From Bacteroidales bacterium (lineage in GTDB: Bacteria > Bacteroidota > Bacteroidia > Bacteroidales > UBA932), in assembly GCA_017429475.1 (NCBI GenBank), contig JAFROX010000006.1:190008-254007 (forward strand): 64,000 nt of DNA, given 5' to 3'. Both the position numbers and the translations under genes were made by a program. A model generated the notes under the pieces. That model worked only from the letters and a program-made list of their open reading frames with translations, made no database searches and was not told where the DNA came from. Below, piece after piece: positions 51,740 to 60,545 of this stretch. How positions within the stretch are numbered: position 1 is the stretch's first letter; each line of letters begins with the position of its first letter.

Positions 51740-52555
51740 ATGAAATCTATACTTGACACACGGCCGGCGCTGACGGCTGAAATAATGAAAGTCGCTGAAG
51801 TGGCAGGCTACCTCTGGGAAAAAGGCTGGGCCGAGCGCAATGGCGGCAACATCACCATTAATGTGACGAACGAGGTGGGTTGCGGCTGCAGCCTTCCCGA
51901 CAAGGCTCTCGCAGGTCCCTTCGAGATAGGGGAGACCCTGCCCAACCTGAAGGGATGCTGGTTCTACTGCAAGGGCACGAACCGCCGTATGCGCGACCTT
52001 GCCCGTGATCCGATGGCGAACGGCTCGGTGATCAAGATAACGGAAGACTGCGCCCACTACTACATCGTGGCCGACGCCGTCGTGCCTCCGACTTCGGAGC
52101 TGCCGTCCCATCTTGCCGTTCACAACTGGCTCATCGGGAATGGCTCGTCATACAAGGCCTCCGTCCATACCCATCCTACGGAACTCGTCGCCTTGAGCCA
52201 CAACCGGGAGTTTCTCGGCAAGGATGTGCTGACGAAACTGTTGTGGAGCATGATTCCCGAGACCAGGGCTTTCTGCCCGAGGGGGCTGGGTATAGTGCCC
52301 TATATGATGCCCGGCTCGAAAGAACTTGCCTCGGCGACCATTTCGGCGCTGGAGGAAGATTACGACGTGGTGCTTTGGGAGAAGCACGGTGTATTCGCTA
52401 TAGGCGAGGATGTCATTGAGGCGTTCGATATGGTGGACACTCTCAACAAGAGCGCCCTGATCTATCGCGATGCGCGCGCGATGGGCTTTGTCCCCGAGGG
52501 TATGTCCGAAACGCAGATGTCCGAGCTGGCCAGAGCCTTCAACCTTCCGAAATAA
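51740..52555 (+). CDS. rhaD: Rhamnulose-1-phosphate aldolase
   Basis: 271 residues, class II aldolase/adducin family. Splits L-rhamnulose-1-phosphate into dihydroxyacetone phosphate and L-lactaldehyde. Visible: GGNITINVT near the N-terminus, the zinc-ligand HTHPTE, and WEKHGVFAIGEDV with the third His. Last gene of the operon; a region of strong hairpins follows. The fate of lactaldehyde is not encoded here. Confidence 0.94.
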   Translation: MKSILDTRPALTAEIMKVAEVAGYLWEKGWAERNGGNITINVTNEVGCGCSLPDKALAGPFEIGETLPNLKGCWFYCKGTNRRMRDLARDPMANGSVIKITEDCAHYYIVADAVVPPTSELPSHLAVHNWLIGNGSSYKASVHTHPTELVALSHNREFLGKDVLTKLLWSMIPETRAFCPRGLGIVPYMMPGSKELASATISALEEDYDVVLWEKHGVFAIGEDVIEAFDMVDTLNKSALIYRDARAMGFVPEGMSETQMSELARAFNLPK

Positions 52556-52560
52556 ACGAC

Positions 52561-52643
52561 GGACCCTCCAAATGGCTTTCGGGCAAATTGCTTGGCGAAT
52601 AGAATAATATTCGCTACGCAATTTCCCTTCGCCTGGAGGGTCC
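52561..52643. repeat. Nested cruciform after rhaD
   Basis: Outer arms GGACCCTCCA (52561-52570) and TGGAGGGTCC (52634-52643); inner arms AAATTGC/GCAATTT and GCGAATA/TATTCGC in the same symmetrical order. It starts 5 bp after the rhaD stop and may end its transcript, although no T run follows. Confidence 0.65.
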
Positions 52644-52660
52644 TCCGCATAGTGGCGACA

Positions 52661-52708
52661 GGGGTGCTGCGCAAGAGACTATTTTTCTAGTCTCCTAGCA
52701 GCAGCCCC
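52661..52708. repeat. Second long hairpin after rhaD
   Basis: About 21-bp imperfect arms, GGGGTGCTGC...GAGACTA and TAGTCTC...GCAGCAGCCCC, with loop TTTTTC. It lies 33 bp from the stop of the convergent S37 peptidase gene. GC-rich sequence of the same kind as at 22.5 kb surrounds it. Confidence 0.6.
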
Positions 52709-52741
52709 TGAGCCCCAAGGAGGGCCCGGCGGGTACAATGA

Positions 52742-54031
52742 CTATTCGTAAAGCCAGCCGGCGATTATGCCTTTGATTTCTTCCTGGGTGGCTTCGGGGA
52801 AGGTTCTGATGCGTGCCCTGTGGCTGCCGGCCGGGTCTATGTAGATGTGGATGTTCTCGCCGACAGGTTCGAATGCCCTAACTGCTGCCCACGGGTCGAA
52901 CTCTCCGTAGATGAAGAGCATCCGTGCGTCGGTAGTCTTGAGGAATTTCTTCATCTTGCGGCTGAGGGTTTTGTCGAAACGCAGGTTGCGTGCGTCTTCA
53001 GGCACGAAGATGCGCTCGAGATAGCCTTTTGCGGACTTGATGGTGAGAAGTTTCTTGAACGGCTTCACGTCGTAGCCGTAGTAGCCGAGTTCGTGGGCTG
53101 CCATTACGAAGAACGGAGTGGTGTCGGACTCCTTCTCCCAGTAGTCGGGGCCGCTTACCTGAACCATAAAGTCGAATATCTCCTTGTCGGATGCATCGCT
53201 TGCGGGAATGCTTGCCACAGGAGTCCCCCACTGCCAGAAAGCGAATGAAAATTCGAGAGCCATCATATCATATACCTCATTGATCGGGATGCGGTATTGA
53301 TAGCCTTTTTCTTTTACAAGCGATTCAAGCATCGGAGTGAGGGCTTCGCGGCGCTTCAGAAACTCTGTCTGGAACTCGCGAATGGCCTTGCGGTCCGACA
53401 TGCTGCCTGCGAATTCGGCGATGAAAGGCTCGTGGCGGCCATCCTCCCGGCTGCGGCAGAAAGGCCCTACATAGGGAACGGTGATGTCCACGTCATCGGG
53501 GAAGAATGCACGGAATATGGCTGAGTTCTGGCCTCCCTTGCTGATGCCGGTGCCAATCCATTTCCTGGGGAAGACGGTCTTTAGTTCGGTGATTACGCGG
53601 TGATAGTCGTTGGCCGCGTTCTCGGCAGTCAGGTATTCCCATCCGGCGTCCGGCTTCGACTCTAGGAAGTAGCGGTGCTCCACAACGACGTTGTTGAGGT
53701 TGAAAAGCACTGCGAGCTCATCCTTGTATGTGGCTCTAGCGGCATAGGCTGCTCCATAGCCTTCGGCCACGAAAACGCTTGAAGAGTCCCTGTCGGTGCA
53801 CCCTACGAATACTCGTTGCAGGAAAGTGCCTTTAGACGGGTCCTTGTGGCTTACCGGCTGTTCGAACCAGAGGAGGTACTTCTCGGGGAAGGCCTGGCCT
53901 CCGTCGATTTTCTCTACTTTGCGGACAGAGGGAAGCGCTTCGAAGAGAGCTTTGTAGTCCTGGGCGATGATTGTCTGCGGAAGAAGCAGTGCGACAGCGG
54001 CTAACACCGCGATGAATTTTCTCATTGTCAT
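52742..54031 (-). CDS. S37-family (PS-10) secreted peptidase
   Basis: 429 residues. Signal peptide 1-23 (ATG 54031, or 54025 two codons later). An alpha/beta-hydrolase peptidase of the S37 tripeptidyl-aminopeptidase type: nucleophile in GTGISKGGQNSAIF, followed by PDDVDITVPYVGPF; acid in IYGEFDPWAAV; His in AGSHRARI. Such enzymes release tri- or dipeptides from N-termini. It fits with the S46 and M28 peptidases in this window as periplasmic peptide-degrading capacity. Divergent from the OmpA lipoprotein gene, with a promoter on each side. Confidence 0.8.
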   Translation of the reverse strand: MTMRKFIAVLAAVALLLPQTIIAQDYKALFEALPSVRKVEKIDGGQAFPEKYLLWFEQPVSHKDPSKGTFLQRVFVGCTDRDSSSVFVAEGYGAAYAARATYKDELAVLFNLNNVVVEHRYFLESKPDAGWEYLTAENAANDYHRVITELKTVFPRKWIGTGISKGGQNSAIFRAFFPDDVDITVPYVGPFCRSREDGRHEPFIAEFAGSMSDRKAIREFQTEFLKRREALTPMLESLVKEKGYQYRIPINEVYDMMALEFSFAFWQWGTPVASIPASDASDKEIFDFMVQVSGPDYWEKESDTTPFFVMAAHELGYYGYDVKPFKKLLTIKSAKGYLERIFVPEDARNLRFDKTLSRKMKKFLKTTDARMLFIYGEFDPWAAVRAFEPVGENIHIYIDPAGSHRARIRTFPEATQEEIKGIIAGWLYE

Positions 54032-54057
54032 TGTGGTATGTTATTTGTCTTGATAGG

Positions 54058-54065
54058 CAAAACTA
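54058..54065 (-). promoter_or_regulatory. -7 box of the S37 peptidase gene
   Basis: TAGTTTTG on the minus strand matches TAnnTTTG, 26 nt before ATG 54031. Confidence 0.45.
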
Positions 54066-54098
54066 CTGTTTTTAATCGTAACAATCATATATTTTTCT

Positions 54099-54106
54099 TA
54101 ACTTTG
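54099..54106 (+). promoter_or_regulatory. -7 box of the OmpA lipoprotein gene
   Basis: TAACTTTG matches TAnnTTTG, 59 nt before the ATG. The long A-rich 5' leader (AACAACCAAATAATTAAAG) is typical of highly expressed genes in this phylum. Confidence 0.55.
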
Positions 54107-54165
54107 CTGGTTGGTGAACCATAATTATTCGAAAAACATTAACTAACAACCAAATAATTAAAGAA

Positions 54166-54846
54166 ATGAAAAAAGTTATCATCTCACTCATGTGCGCAAT
54201 CACTGTACTTTCAGGTTGCGGAAACATGTCAAACCTTTCTAAAGGCTCTCTGATCGGTGGTTCCGGCGGAGCAGCTGTAGGTGCTGGTATCGGTGCCCTT
54301 ATCGGCGAAGGTAAAGGCGCTGCAATCGGTGCTGCCATCGGTTCAGTAGTTGGCGCTGGTGCAGGTGCAATCATCGGCAACAAGATGGACAAGAAAGCTG
54401 AAGAGCTCGCAGCCATCGAAGGTGCAAGCATCGACACTCTTTCAGATGCCAACAACCTCAAGGCTATCAAGGTTACCTTCGACAGCGGAATCCTTTTCCC
54501 TCTCAACGGTACCGCTCTCAGCGATGCATCAAAGGACGCTCTGAAGAAATTCGCGACCACTATGTCAGATATGCCTGAGACCGACCTCACTATCCAGGGT
54601 CACACCGACAACACCGGTAGAAGGGAAGTCAATGACAGAATCTCTCTCCAGAGGGCTCAGTCAGTAAGGGATTATCTCAAGAGCTGCGGCATGAACGCAG
54701 ACCGCTTCACTGTAGAAGGTCTTGCTTATGACTACCCTGTAGCCACCAACGACACTGCAGAAGGCCGTGCACAGAACCGTCGCGTCGAGATCTACATCAC
54801 TGCCAACGAGCAGATGATCGCAGAGGCTGAGAAAGCTGCCAACTAA
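54166..54846 (+). CDS. OmpA-family lipoprotein with glycine zipper
   Basis: 226 residues, YiaD-like. Lipobox VLSGC (about residue 18), then a glycine-zipper stretch (about 28-74, with repeats of GxxxG such as GAAVGAGIGALIG), then an OmpA peptidoglycan-binding domain (about 100-215) with IQGHTDNTGRREVNDRISLQ and RAQNRRVEIY. It should tie the outer membrane to the cell wall. Codon choice and the A-rich leader suggest strong expression. The nicotinate phosphoribosyltransferase gene starts 26 bp after its stop. Confidence 0.9.
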   Translation: MKKVIISLMCAITVLSGCGNMSNLSKGSLIGGSGGAAVGAGIGALIGEGKGAAIGAAIGSVVGAGAGAIIGNKMDKKAEELAAIEGASIDTLSDANNLKAIKVTFDSGILFPLNGTALSDASKDALKKFATTMSDMPETDLTIQGHTDNTGRREVNDRISLQRAQSVRDYLKSCGMNADRFTVEGLAYDYPVATNDTAEGRAQNRRVEIYITANEQMIAEAEKAAN

Positions 54847-54872
54847 TCGACAACCTTTAATTCCCGACAGAA

Positions 54873-56351
54873 ATGTTCAATACCGCATATTGCTCTGACA
54901 AGTATCAGTACACGATGGGCAAATCCTATTTCGACAATGGGATGAAAGACAAGATTGCCGTCTTCAACCTGTTCTACCGTACCGCACCGGACAACAACAA
55001 CTGGGCTGTGGTATCAGGTGTCGAAGAGGTGCTCCAGATGATATCCGGTCTGGGCAAGATGGATGAACGTTTCTTCGAGAACCTTCTTCCCGGCGACGAC
55101 TGTGCGGAATACCGCAAGCTGCTCGCCTCAATGAAATTCACAGGCAACGTATATGCGATGAGGGAAGGCGAGATAGCCTTCCCTCGCGAGCCTGTGATTA
55201 CAGTCGAAGCTCCGCTCATCGAGGCGCAGGTGCTTGAGACTCCGATGCTTTGCATAATGAACCACCAGATGGCGGTCGCTACCAAGGCTTCGCGTGTCAC
55301 AAGGAGCACCAGCAAGCCTGTGAGTGAATTCGGCTCACGCAGGGCCCACGGTCCGTGGGCTGCGGTTTACGGCGGAAAGGCTGCCATCATCGGAGGCTGC
55401 GCCAACAGCTCCAACATCCTTTCTGCGGATATCTTCGGATTCCAGTCAAGCGGAACAATGGCTCACAGCTACGTCACTTCGTTCGGAGTTTCGGTAAAAA
55501 GTGAGTTCACCGCTTTCGACGTTTACATCAAGACGCATCGCGGTGAGGGGCTCATCCTCCTCATCGATACTTTCGATACCCTCAAGTGCGGCCTGCAGAA
55601 TGCCATCCGTGCATTCAAGGCCAATGGTATCGATGATTCATACCCTCAGGGCTACGGCATACGTCTCGACAGCGGCGACCTGGCATATCTGTCCCAGGAA
55701 TGCCGCAAGGCACTCGACGAGGCCGGCCTTTTGAAATGCAAGGTCTTTGCGACCAATTCCCTGGATGAATACCTCATCCCGGAACTGGAACGCCAGGGTG
55801 CGGCAATAGATTCTTACGGAGTGGGCGATGCCATCGCCACCAGCAAGCACAACCCTTGTTTCGGCAATGTCTACAAGCTTGTCCAGATTGACGGCCAGCC
55901 TGTGCTGAAACGCTCCGAAGACATTGTCAAGTTGATCAATCCAGGTTTCCAGATCACATACAGAATAATTCAGGACGGTGTCTTCAAGGCAGACGTGACT
56001 TGTCTGCGCGGAGGCCCCTTTGAAAAGAAACTTCTCGCAGGAGAAGAGATTACCATCCGTGCCGAGTTCGACGATACAAGGCACACCACCTACAAGGCCG
56101 GCAGCTATGAAGCCAAGCCGTTGCAGGTGCAGATGATCAGGGACGGTGTGGCTTCGGCCGATACCAGAAGCCTTCAGGAACGCAGGCAGTATTATCTCGA
56201 CAATCTGTCCGCACTGAACCCTACCCAGAAAAGGCTCATCAATCCCCACTACTACAAGGTGGATATATCCGATGACCTTTACGATATGAAGATGAATATT
56301 ATTAACACTATAATAAAAGAGATAGATGATTTCTGCCATAGCCAAGACTGA
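54873..56351 (+). CDS. pncB: Nicotinate phosphoribosyltransferase
   Basis: 492 residues, the long type. Makes nicotinate mononucleotide from nicotinic acid and PRPP (Preiss-Handler route). Motifs: YQYTMGKSYFDNGM at the N-terminus, EFGSRRAHGP (active site), GIRLDSGDLAYLS and GVGDAIATS. Its 3' end overlaps the pncA-like gene by 26 bp. Its product is the substrate of NadD, which is present in this window as part of the Gmk fusion. Confidence 0.94.
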   Translation: MFNTAYCSDKYQYTMGKSYFDNGMKDKIAVFNLFYRTAPDNNNWAVVSGVEEVLQMISGLGKMDERFFENLLPGDDCAEYRKLLASMKFTGNVYAMREGEIAFPREPVITVEAPLIEAQVLETPMLCIMNHQMAVATKASRVTRSTSKPVSEFGSRRAHGPWAAVYGGKAAIIGGCANSSNILSADIFGFQSSGTMAHSYVTSFGVSVKSEFTAFDVYIKTHRGEGLILLIDTFDTLKCGLQNAIRAFKANGIDDSYPQGYGIRLDSGDLAYLSQECRKALDEAGLLKCKVFATNSLDEYLIPELERQGAAIDSYGVGDAIATSKHNPCFGNVYKLVQIDGQPVLKRSEDIVKLINPGFQITYRIIQDGVFKADVTCLRGGPFEKKLLAGEEITIRAEFDDTRHTTYKAGSYEAKPLQVQMIRDGVASADTRSLQERRQYYLDNLSALNPTQKRLINPHYYKVDISDDLYDMKMNIINTIIKEIDDFCHSQD

Positions 56352-56922
56352 TTTGACTGCCATAGTCGTCATTGACATGCTCTATGATTTCATAGACGGT
56401 ACGATCTCGTGCGAAGGAGCCGAACTGGCGGCACGCAGGGCAGCGGCCTTCATCGAGAACAATCCCAAACTGAAAGCCTATTACGTGGTGGATACTCATC
56501 CATCTAACCATTGCTCTTTCAAGGAGTATGGTGGCACCTGGCCTGTCAACTGCGTTGACGGAACCCGCGGAGTCAGCCTCCACGCAGCTTTCTATTCGCT
56601 TACGAACACAGACAACAGGCCTCAGGTGGAAAACATCTACCGCAAGGGTATGCGTGCAGATGACGACCGTGATTCTGCCGTAGGCGCCGAGACTGCTTTC
56701 GGCAGCGAACTGTTCAAATCTCTTCCCAAGAAAGTGCTTGTATGCGGCAATGCCACTGAATATGGTGTCAAGGCCACTTGCGAAGACCTGATCGAGACGG
56801 GTCACGACGTGACCGTTGTGGAAGATGCCCTTGGATATATTGCCAGGGAAGGCCACGACGATGCGGTCGCCGCAATGAAGGAAAAGGGCATCAAGTTTCT
56901 CATTGCCGTCAAATATGATTGA
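56326..56922 (+). CDS. Nicotinamidase-like protein lacking the catalytic Cys
   Basis: 198 residues, isochorismatase-like hydrolase fold. The nicotinamidase pattern is good: D17 in VVIDMLYDF, metal-ligand region VVDTHPSNHCSF (D56, H58, H62), GGTWPVNCVDGT, and K107 in YRKGM. But the nucleophile position, usually TDYCVK, reads TEYGVK with Gly147. The nearest Cys is 152, one helical turn later. Linkage to pncB (26-bp overlap) argues for nicotinamide deamidation; the lost Cys argues for an altered or absent activity. The porin gene starts with a one-base overlap. Confidence 0.75.
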   Translation: MISAIAKTDLTAIVVIDMLYDFIDGTISCEGAELAARRAAAFIENNPKLKAYYVVDTHPSNHCSFKEYGGTWPVNCVDGTRGVSLHAAFYSLTNTDNRPQVENIYRKGMRADDDRDSAVGAETAFGSELFKSLPKKVLVCGNATEYGVKATCEDLIETGHDVTVVEDALGYIAREGHDDAVAAMKEKGIKFLIAVKYD

Positions 56923-59522
56923 TGAGGGGGCTCAGGCTCATATTGGCGATACTGGCGGCTGCGCTTTTTACCGCAACTGCCCAGGCGCGACATCTCTCCT
57001 TTAGCTTTTTTCCTGCCAGGGATACGGTGGATGCAGTTGCTGCGGACAGCACTGCCTCCAAGCCTTTGTATCAAGTTGACAGTGTTCTCCAGGCCAAGAT
57101 CGATGCTATCCTGGAAAGTATCTATGCCGAGCAGAACTATCTGATGTCGGCATCGGATACGTCTATCTATGTTCCCTGGCGAGATACGGTTGTCTATAAA
57201 ATCGACTCATCCCTTCTGGCCAAGATCGAAGCGCCGGCATCTCCAGCACAGCCTGCGGCAGCCGCACAGCCTGCAGATTCACTGGCAGCCGGACAGCCTG
57301 CAGATTCACTGGCTGCAGGGGTACCGGAGGCACTTCAAGACTCTATAGCCGCAGCAATACCGCCCCAGCAGCCCGAAGATACAGCAGTGACCTACACCGA
57401 GGAAGAAATACGGAGGGCGATGGTTATGGATACTCTCGCCACCAAGTTGCTGAGGGATTCGCTGGACAGGCTCTACAATGCCTTCTGGGAGATAGATACC
57501 GTGTCGATGCCGCTGATGGATTCCCTGATGGCTGCCTATAACGAAGCATTAGGATCCAACCTGCCGGATGCAAAGGATATCAAACGCGCCATCAAGAAAA
57601 ACAAGCAGGACTACCGGGACAGCGTAGTCAAGAACACCCCTCGCATCCTGGAGACTTTCGTGGTGCCGGATTCCCTCTACTACAAGTATATGCTGCAATG
57701 GACCCACAGCCAGTATACAAATGACATCACCCTGCAGGAGAGGGACACCTCGTACAACTATAATTTCTACGACAATCCTGCGATGAAGGACGACGCCGAT
57801 GCCATATATCTGGGCGTGCCCGGATCTGCCCTTCTGCGTACCAACTTCTTCAAGAGGGAGACGATCAAGGAGGCCTCGTTCTTCGATCCCTATATGGTGT
57901 ATTCCTACACGCCGGAAACACTTCCGATGTATAACACCAAGAGCCCGTTCACGCAGATGTCATACTGGGGCAACCCCTTCAGCAGCAAGCAGAAAGAAGA
58001 GTCCAGCATCGATCTGGTATCGACGCAGAACATAACGCCGGCCCTGAACCTTACCCTTATGTACAGGCAGTTCGGCGGCACGGGCGACCTCACCGGAGGA
58101 GAGGCTAACACCAGGACTTCGGAAATCGGACTGGACTATATCGGCAAGAAATACGAAATGAATGCCGCCTATCTGGCCGAGAGAGTCAAGAACGGAGAGA
58201 ACGGCGGTGTCGCCGACACCTATTGGGTGAGAGATACCCTGATCGACAACAAGGCAGTTCCCGTCAATCTGCAGGACGCCGACAACCTTCTCAAGAGAAG
58301 GACCGTATTCATCACCCAGAGCCTTTCCATCCCCCTGAACTTCTTCCGCAAGGATGCGGAAGAACTGTCTTTGGGAGAGGGAACGGCGGCATACATAGGC
58401 CACAGCCTCGAATTTTCTACATTTTCGAAGGTATATACCGATGCAATAAACACCACGGATCAGACCGGACGCGATTTCTACTTCAATCAGTTCAATATCC
58501 ACGAGACCGCCAGCTACGATTCTATAGCTGTCCGCAACTTTGACAACAAGTTCTTCCTGACTCTCCAGCCGTTCTCCAACGATGCCATACTGTCGAAGGT
58601 CACGGCAGGCGCCGGCTACCAGATGCTGAGCTACTATGGTTTCCGCCCCGAATATTATGTCACCGGCAACAAGCGTGAGAACTACCACAACACATATGTC
58701 TACGGCAAGGCCCAGGGTATGCTGAAGAAGTACATCGACTGGGATGCCTTCGGCAAGGTCTATATGTCTGGCTACTATCTCGGGGATTTCGAACTTGCGG
58801 CCAACCTCGCCCTGTCGGTATATCCGATCCCCAAGGGAATCCACCTGAAACTGCACGGCGAGACCAGCCTTCAGGAGCCGGGCTACTTCGAGCAGAACCT
58901 GTTCTTCAACCACCATCATTGGAACAACGATTTCGCCAAGACGTCAAGGACCAAGTTCGAGGCTTCCCTGGAGATCCCCCGTACGCAGACGAAACTGTCG
59001 GCAGGATACGCACTGGTCAACAATATGATTTACTATGACGAGACGTCGACCGTGCGTCAGTTCAATGAGCCTGTCAATGTCATCTCGGCCTCGCTGGAGC
59101 AGAACCTGCGGCTCTGGGCTTTCCATTTCGACCATAAGGCAGTCTACCAGATGACTTCGAAGGAAGAAGTTCTTCCGTTGCCCAAACTGTCGGTCAACGC
59201 CCGCTATTACGTTCAGTTCCCCATCGTGCGTGATGTCCTTGAAGTGCAGATAGGAGCGAATGCCATATTCTATACCAAGTATTTCATACCGAGTTACAGC
59301 CCGGACCTGGGCGTGTTCTATAACCAGCGCACCGACGAATGGGGCAACAACCCTTATATAGACCTCTTCGTGAACGCGCAGTGGAAGACCGCAAGTATCT
59401 TTGTCAAATATACTAACGCTTTCAAGGAATGGCCTGAAAAAGGCTTTTTCAGTGCAGCCAACTATATCCGTCCTGCGACGGCTTTCAAATTCGGCATATC
59501 GTGGCCGTTTTATGTAAGATAG
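56922..59522 (+). CDS. Putative outer-membrane porin (PF14121-like)
   Basis: 866 residues. Signal peptide (1-22, ending TATAQA). An N-terminal periplasmic region (about 25-260) is low in complexity, with a direct repeat of PADSLAAG and much Ala/Pro/Asp. The rest is beta-rich with alternating aromatic residues and ends in a strand, FKFGISWPFYVR, as expected for an outer-membrane barrel. It matches the Bacteroidota putative porin family, usually encoded next to a transglycosylase as here. ATG 56922 overlaps the previous stop (TGATG); the frame before it is only a TTG. Substrate unknown. Confidence 0.8.
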   Translation: MRGLRLILAILAAALFTATAQARHLSFSFFPARDTVDAVAADSTASKPLYQVDSVLQAKIDAILESIYAEQNYLMSASDTSIYVPWRDTVVYKIDSSLLAKIEAPASPAQPAAAAQPADSLAAGQPADSLAAGVPEALQDSIAAAIPPQQPEDTAVTYTEEEIRRAMVMDTLATKLLRDSLDRLYNAFWEIDTVSMPLMDSLMAAYNEALGSNLPDAKDIKRAIKKNKQDYRDSVVKNTPRILETFVVPDSLYYKYMLQWTHSQYTNDITLQERDTSYNYNFYDNPAMKDDADAIYLGVPGSALLRTNFFKRETIKEASFFDPYMVYSYTPETLPMYNTKSPFTQMSYWGNPFSSKQKEESSIDLVSTQNITPALNLTLMYRQFGGTGDLTGGEANTRTSEIGLDYIGKKYEMNAAYLAERVKNGENGGVADTYWVRDTLIDNKAVPVNLQDADNLLKRRTVFITQSLSIPLNFFRKDAEELSLGEGTAAYIGHSLEFSTFSKVYTDAINTTDQTGRDFYFNQFNIHETASYDSIAVRNFDNKFFLTLQPFSNDAILSKVTAGAGYQMLSYYGFRPEYYVTGNKRENYHNTYVYGKAQGMLKKYIDWDAFGKVYMSGYYLGDFELAANLALSVYPIPKGIHLKLHGETSLQEPGYFEQNLFFNHHHWNNDFAKTSRTKFEASLEIPRTQTKLSAGYALVNNMIYYDETSTVRQFNEPVNVISASLEQNLRLWAFHFDHKAVYQMTSKEEVLPLPKLSVNARYYVQFPIVRDVLEVQIGANAIFYTKYFIPSYSPDLGVFYNQRTDEWGNNPYIDLFVNAQWKTASIFVKYTNAFKEWPEKGFFSAANYIRPATAFKFGISWPFYVR

Positions 59523-60545
59523 ATGGAGTTCTTAAAGAAAACGCTGAGGATTGTGATCGCGGTTCTGATGCTGGCGGCGATTTACGTAGCCGTGCAGTTA
59601 CGCCATCAGGAGCAGGTGGCGCTGGGAGTTGCCGACCGTCCTGACGATGACGTACGGTGCTGCATCGCAATCAAGAGCACCATACAGTCCTTGAGTAGCC
59701 GTGACGTGGGCTTCAGCTATGAACTGCTGAATTACTATGCTGACGACAACGGCAAGGAGATATCCTTTGCCAGGTTCCGTGACACTTCTGTCTGGGACAG
59801 CCTGTCCCGCGGGGACATCGACCTTATAGTTTTCGACTATGACGATGATTCCGTCTCGGTGAAGGAGCACGCCGACGAGGTCCTGCTGACGGTGCCGCTG
59901 AGAGGCAATATCTGCGCTGCAGTCGGGCTAGACAAGGCACCCTTGCTGAACTCGTTCAATTTCTGGCTCAACACGTTCAAGTCGACCAGGACTTATTCCC
60001 TGATGTCCCAGCGGTTCTTCCGCTCATATCAGGTCGAATCCATCGCCAGCACAAATTCCCATTCGCTGTCTCCCTACGATGACATAATCAAGCGCTACAG
60101 TTCGTTCTCCGGACTGGACTGGGTACTGGTATCCGCTCTCGCCTACCAGGAGTCCAGGTATTATATGGGAACGCAGTCAGGCACCGCTCACGGCCTGATG
60201 CAGATCAAGCCGACGACAGCCAATCACTATGGCGTTCACGACGTATATGACCCCGAGCTGAACATCAAGGCCGGAACCCTGCATCTGCAATATCTGATGA
60301 GGCTCTACCGCGACGAGGGTATGGATTCGTTGAACGTGATAAAATTCGCCCTGGCCGCCTACAATGCAGGGGAGGGCCGCATAGAGCAGTGCCGTGCCCA
60401 CGCGGCCGAAGCCGGCTACAACAGCAACGACTGGGACCAGGTGGCGCTTTCCCTGTCCAGCCATCCTACATTCGTGGGCGAACAGACCATCAATTACGTG
60501 GATGACATTCTCTACCGCTACCGTCAATATAAGGAGTTGCTCTGA
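59523..60545 (+). CDS. MltF-like membrane-bound lytic transglycosylase
   Basis: 340 residues. N-terminal membrane anchor (about 8-25), a solute-binding-protein-like domain (about 43-175) and a C-terminal lysozyme-like SLT domain (about 185-335). The catalytic Glu is E210 in ALAYQESRYY, followed by GTAHGLMQIKPTTA and FALAAYNAGEGRI. It cleaves glycan strands to 1,6-anhydro ends. The gene begins directly after the porin stop and overlaps the permease start by one base. It fits the AmgK/MurU-type recycling genes downstream. Confidence 0.9.
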   Translation: MEFLKKTLRIVIAVLMLAAIYVAVQLRHQEQVALGVADRPDDDVRCCIAIKSTIQSLSSRDVGFSYELLNYYADDNGKEISFARFRDTSVWDSLSRGDIDLIVFDYDDDSVSVKEHADEVLLTVPLRGNICAAVGLDKAPLLNSFNFWLNTFKSTRTYSLMSQRFFRSYQVESIASTNSHSLSPYDDIIKRYSSFSGLDWVLVSALAYQESRYYMGTQSGTAHGLMQIKPTTANHYGVHDVYDPELNIKAGTLHLQYLMRLYRDEGMDSLNVIKFALAAYNAGEGRIEQCRAHAAEAGYNSNDWDQVALSLSSHPTFVGEQTINYVDDILYRYRQYKELL

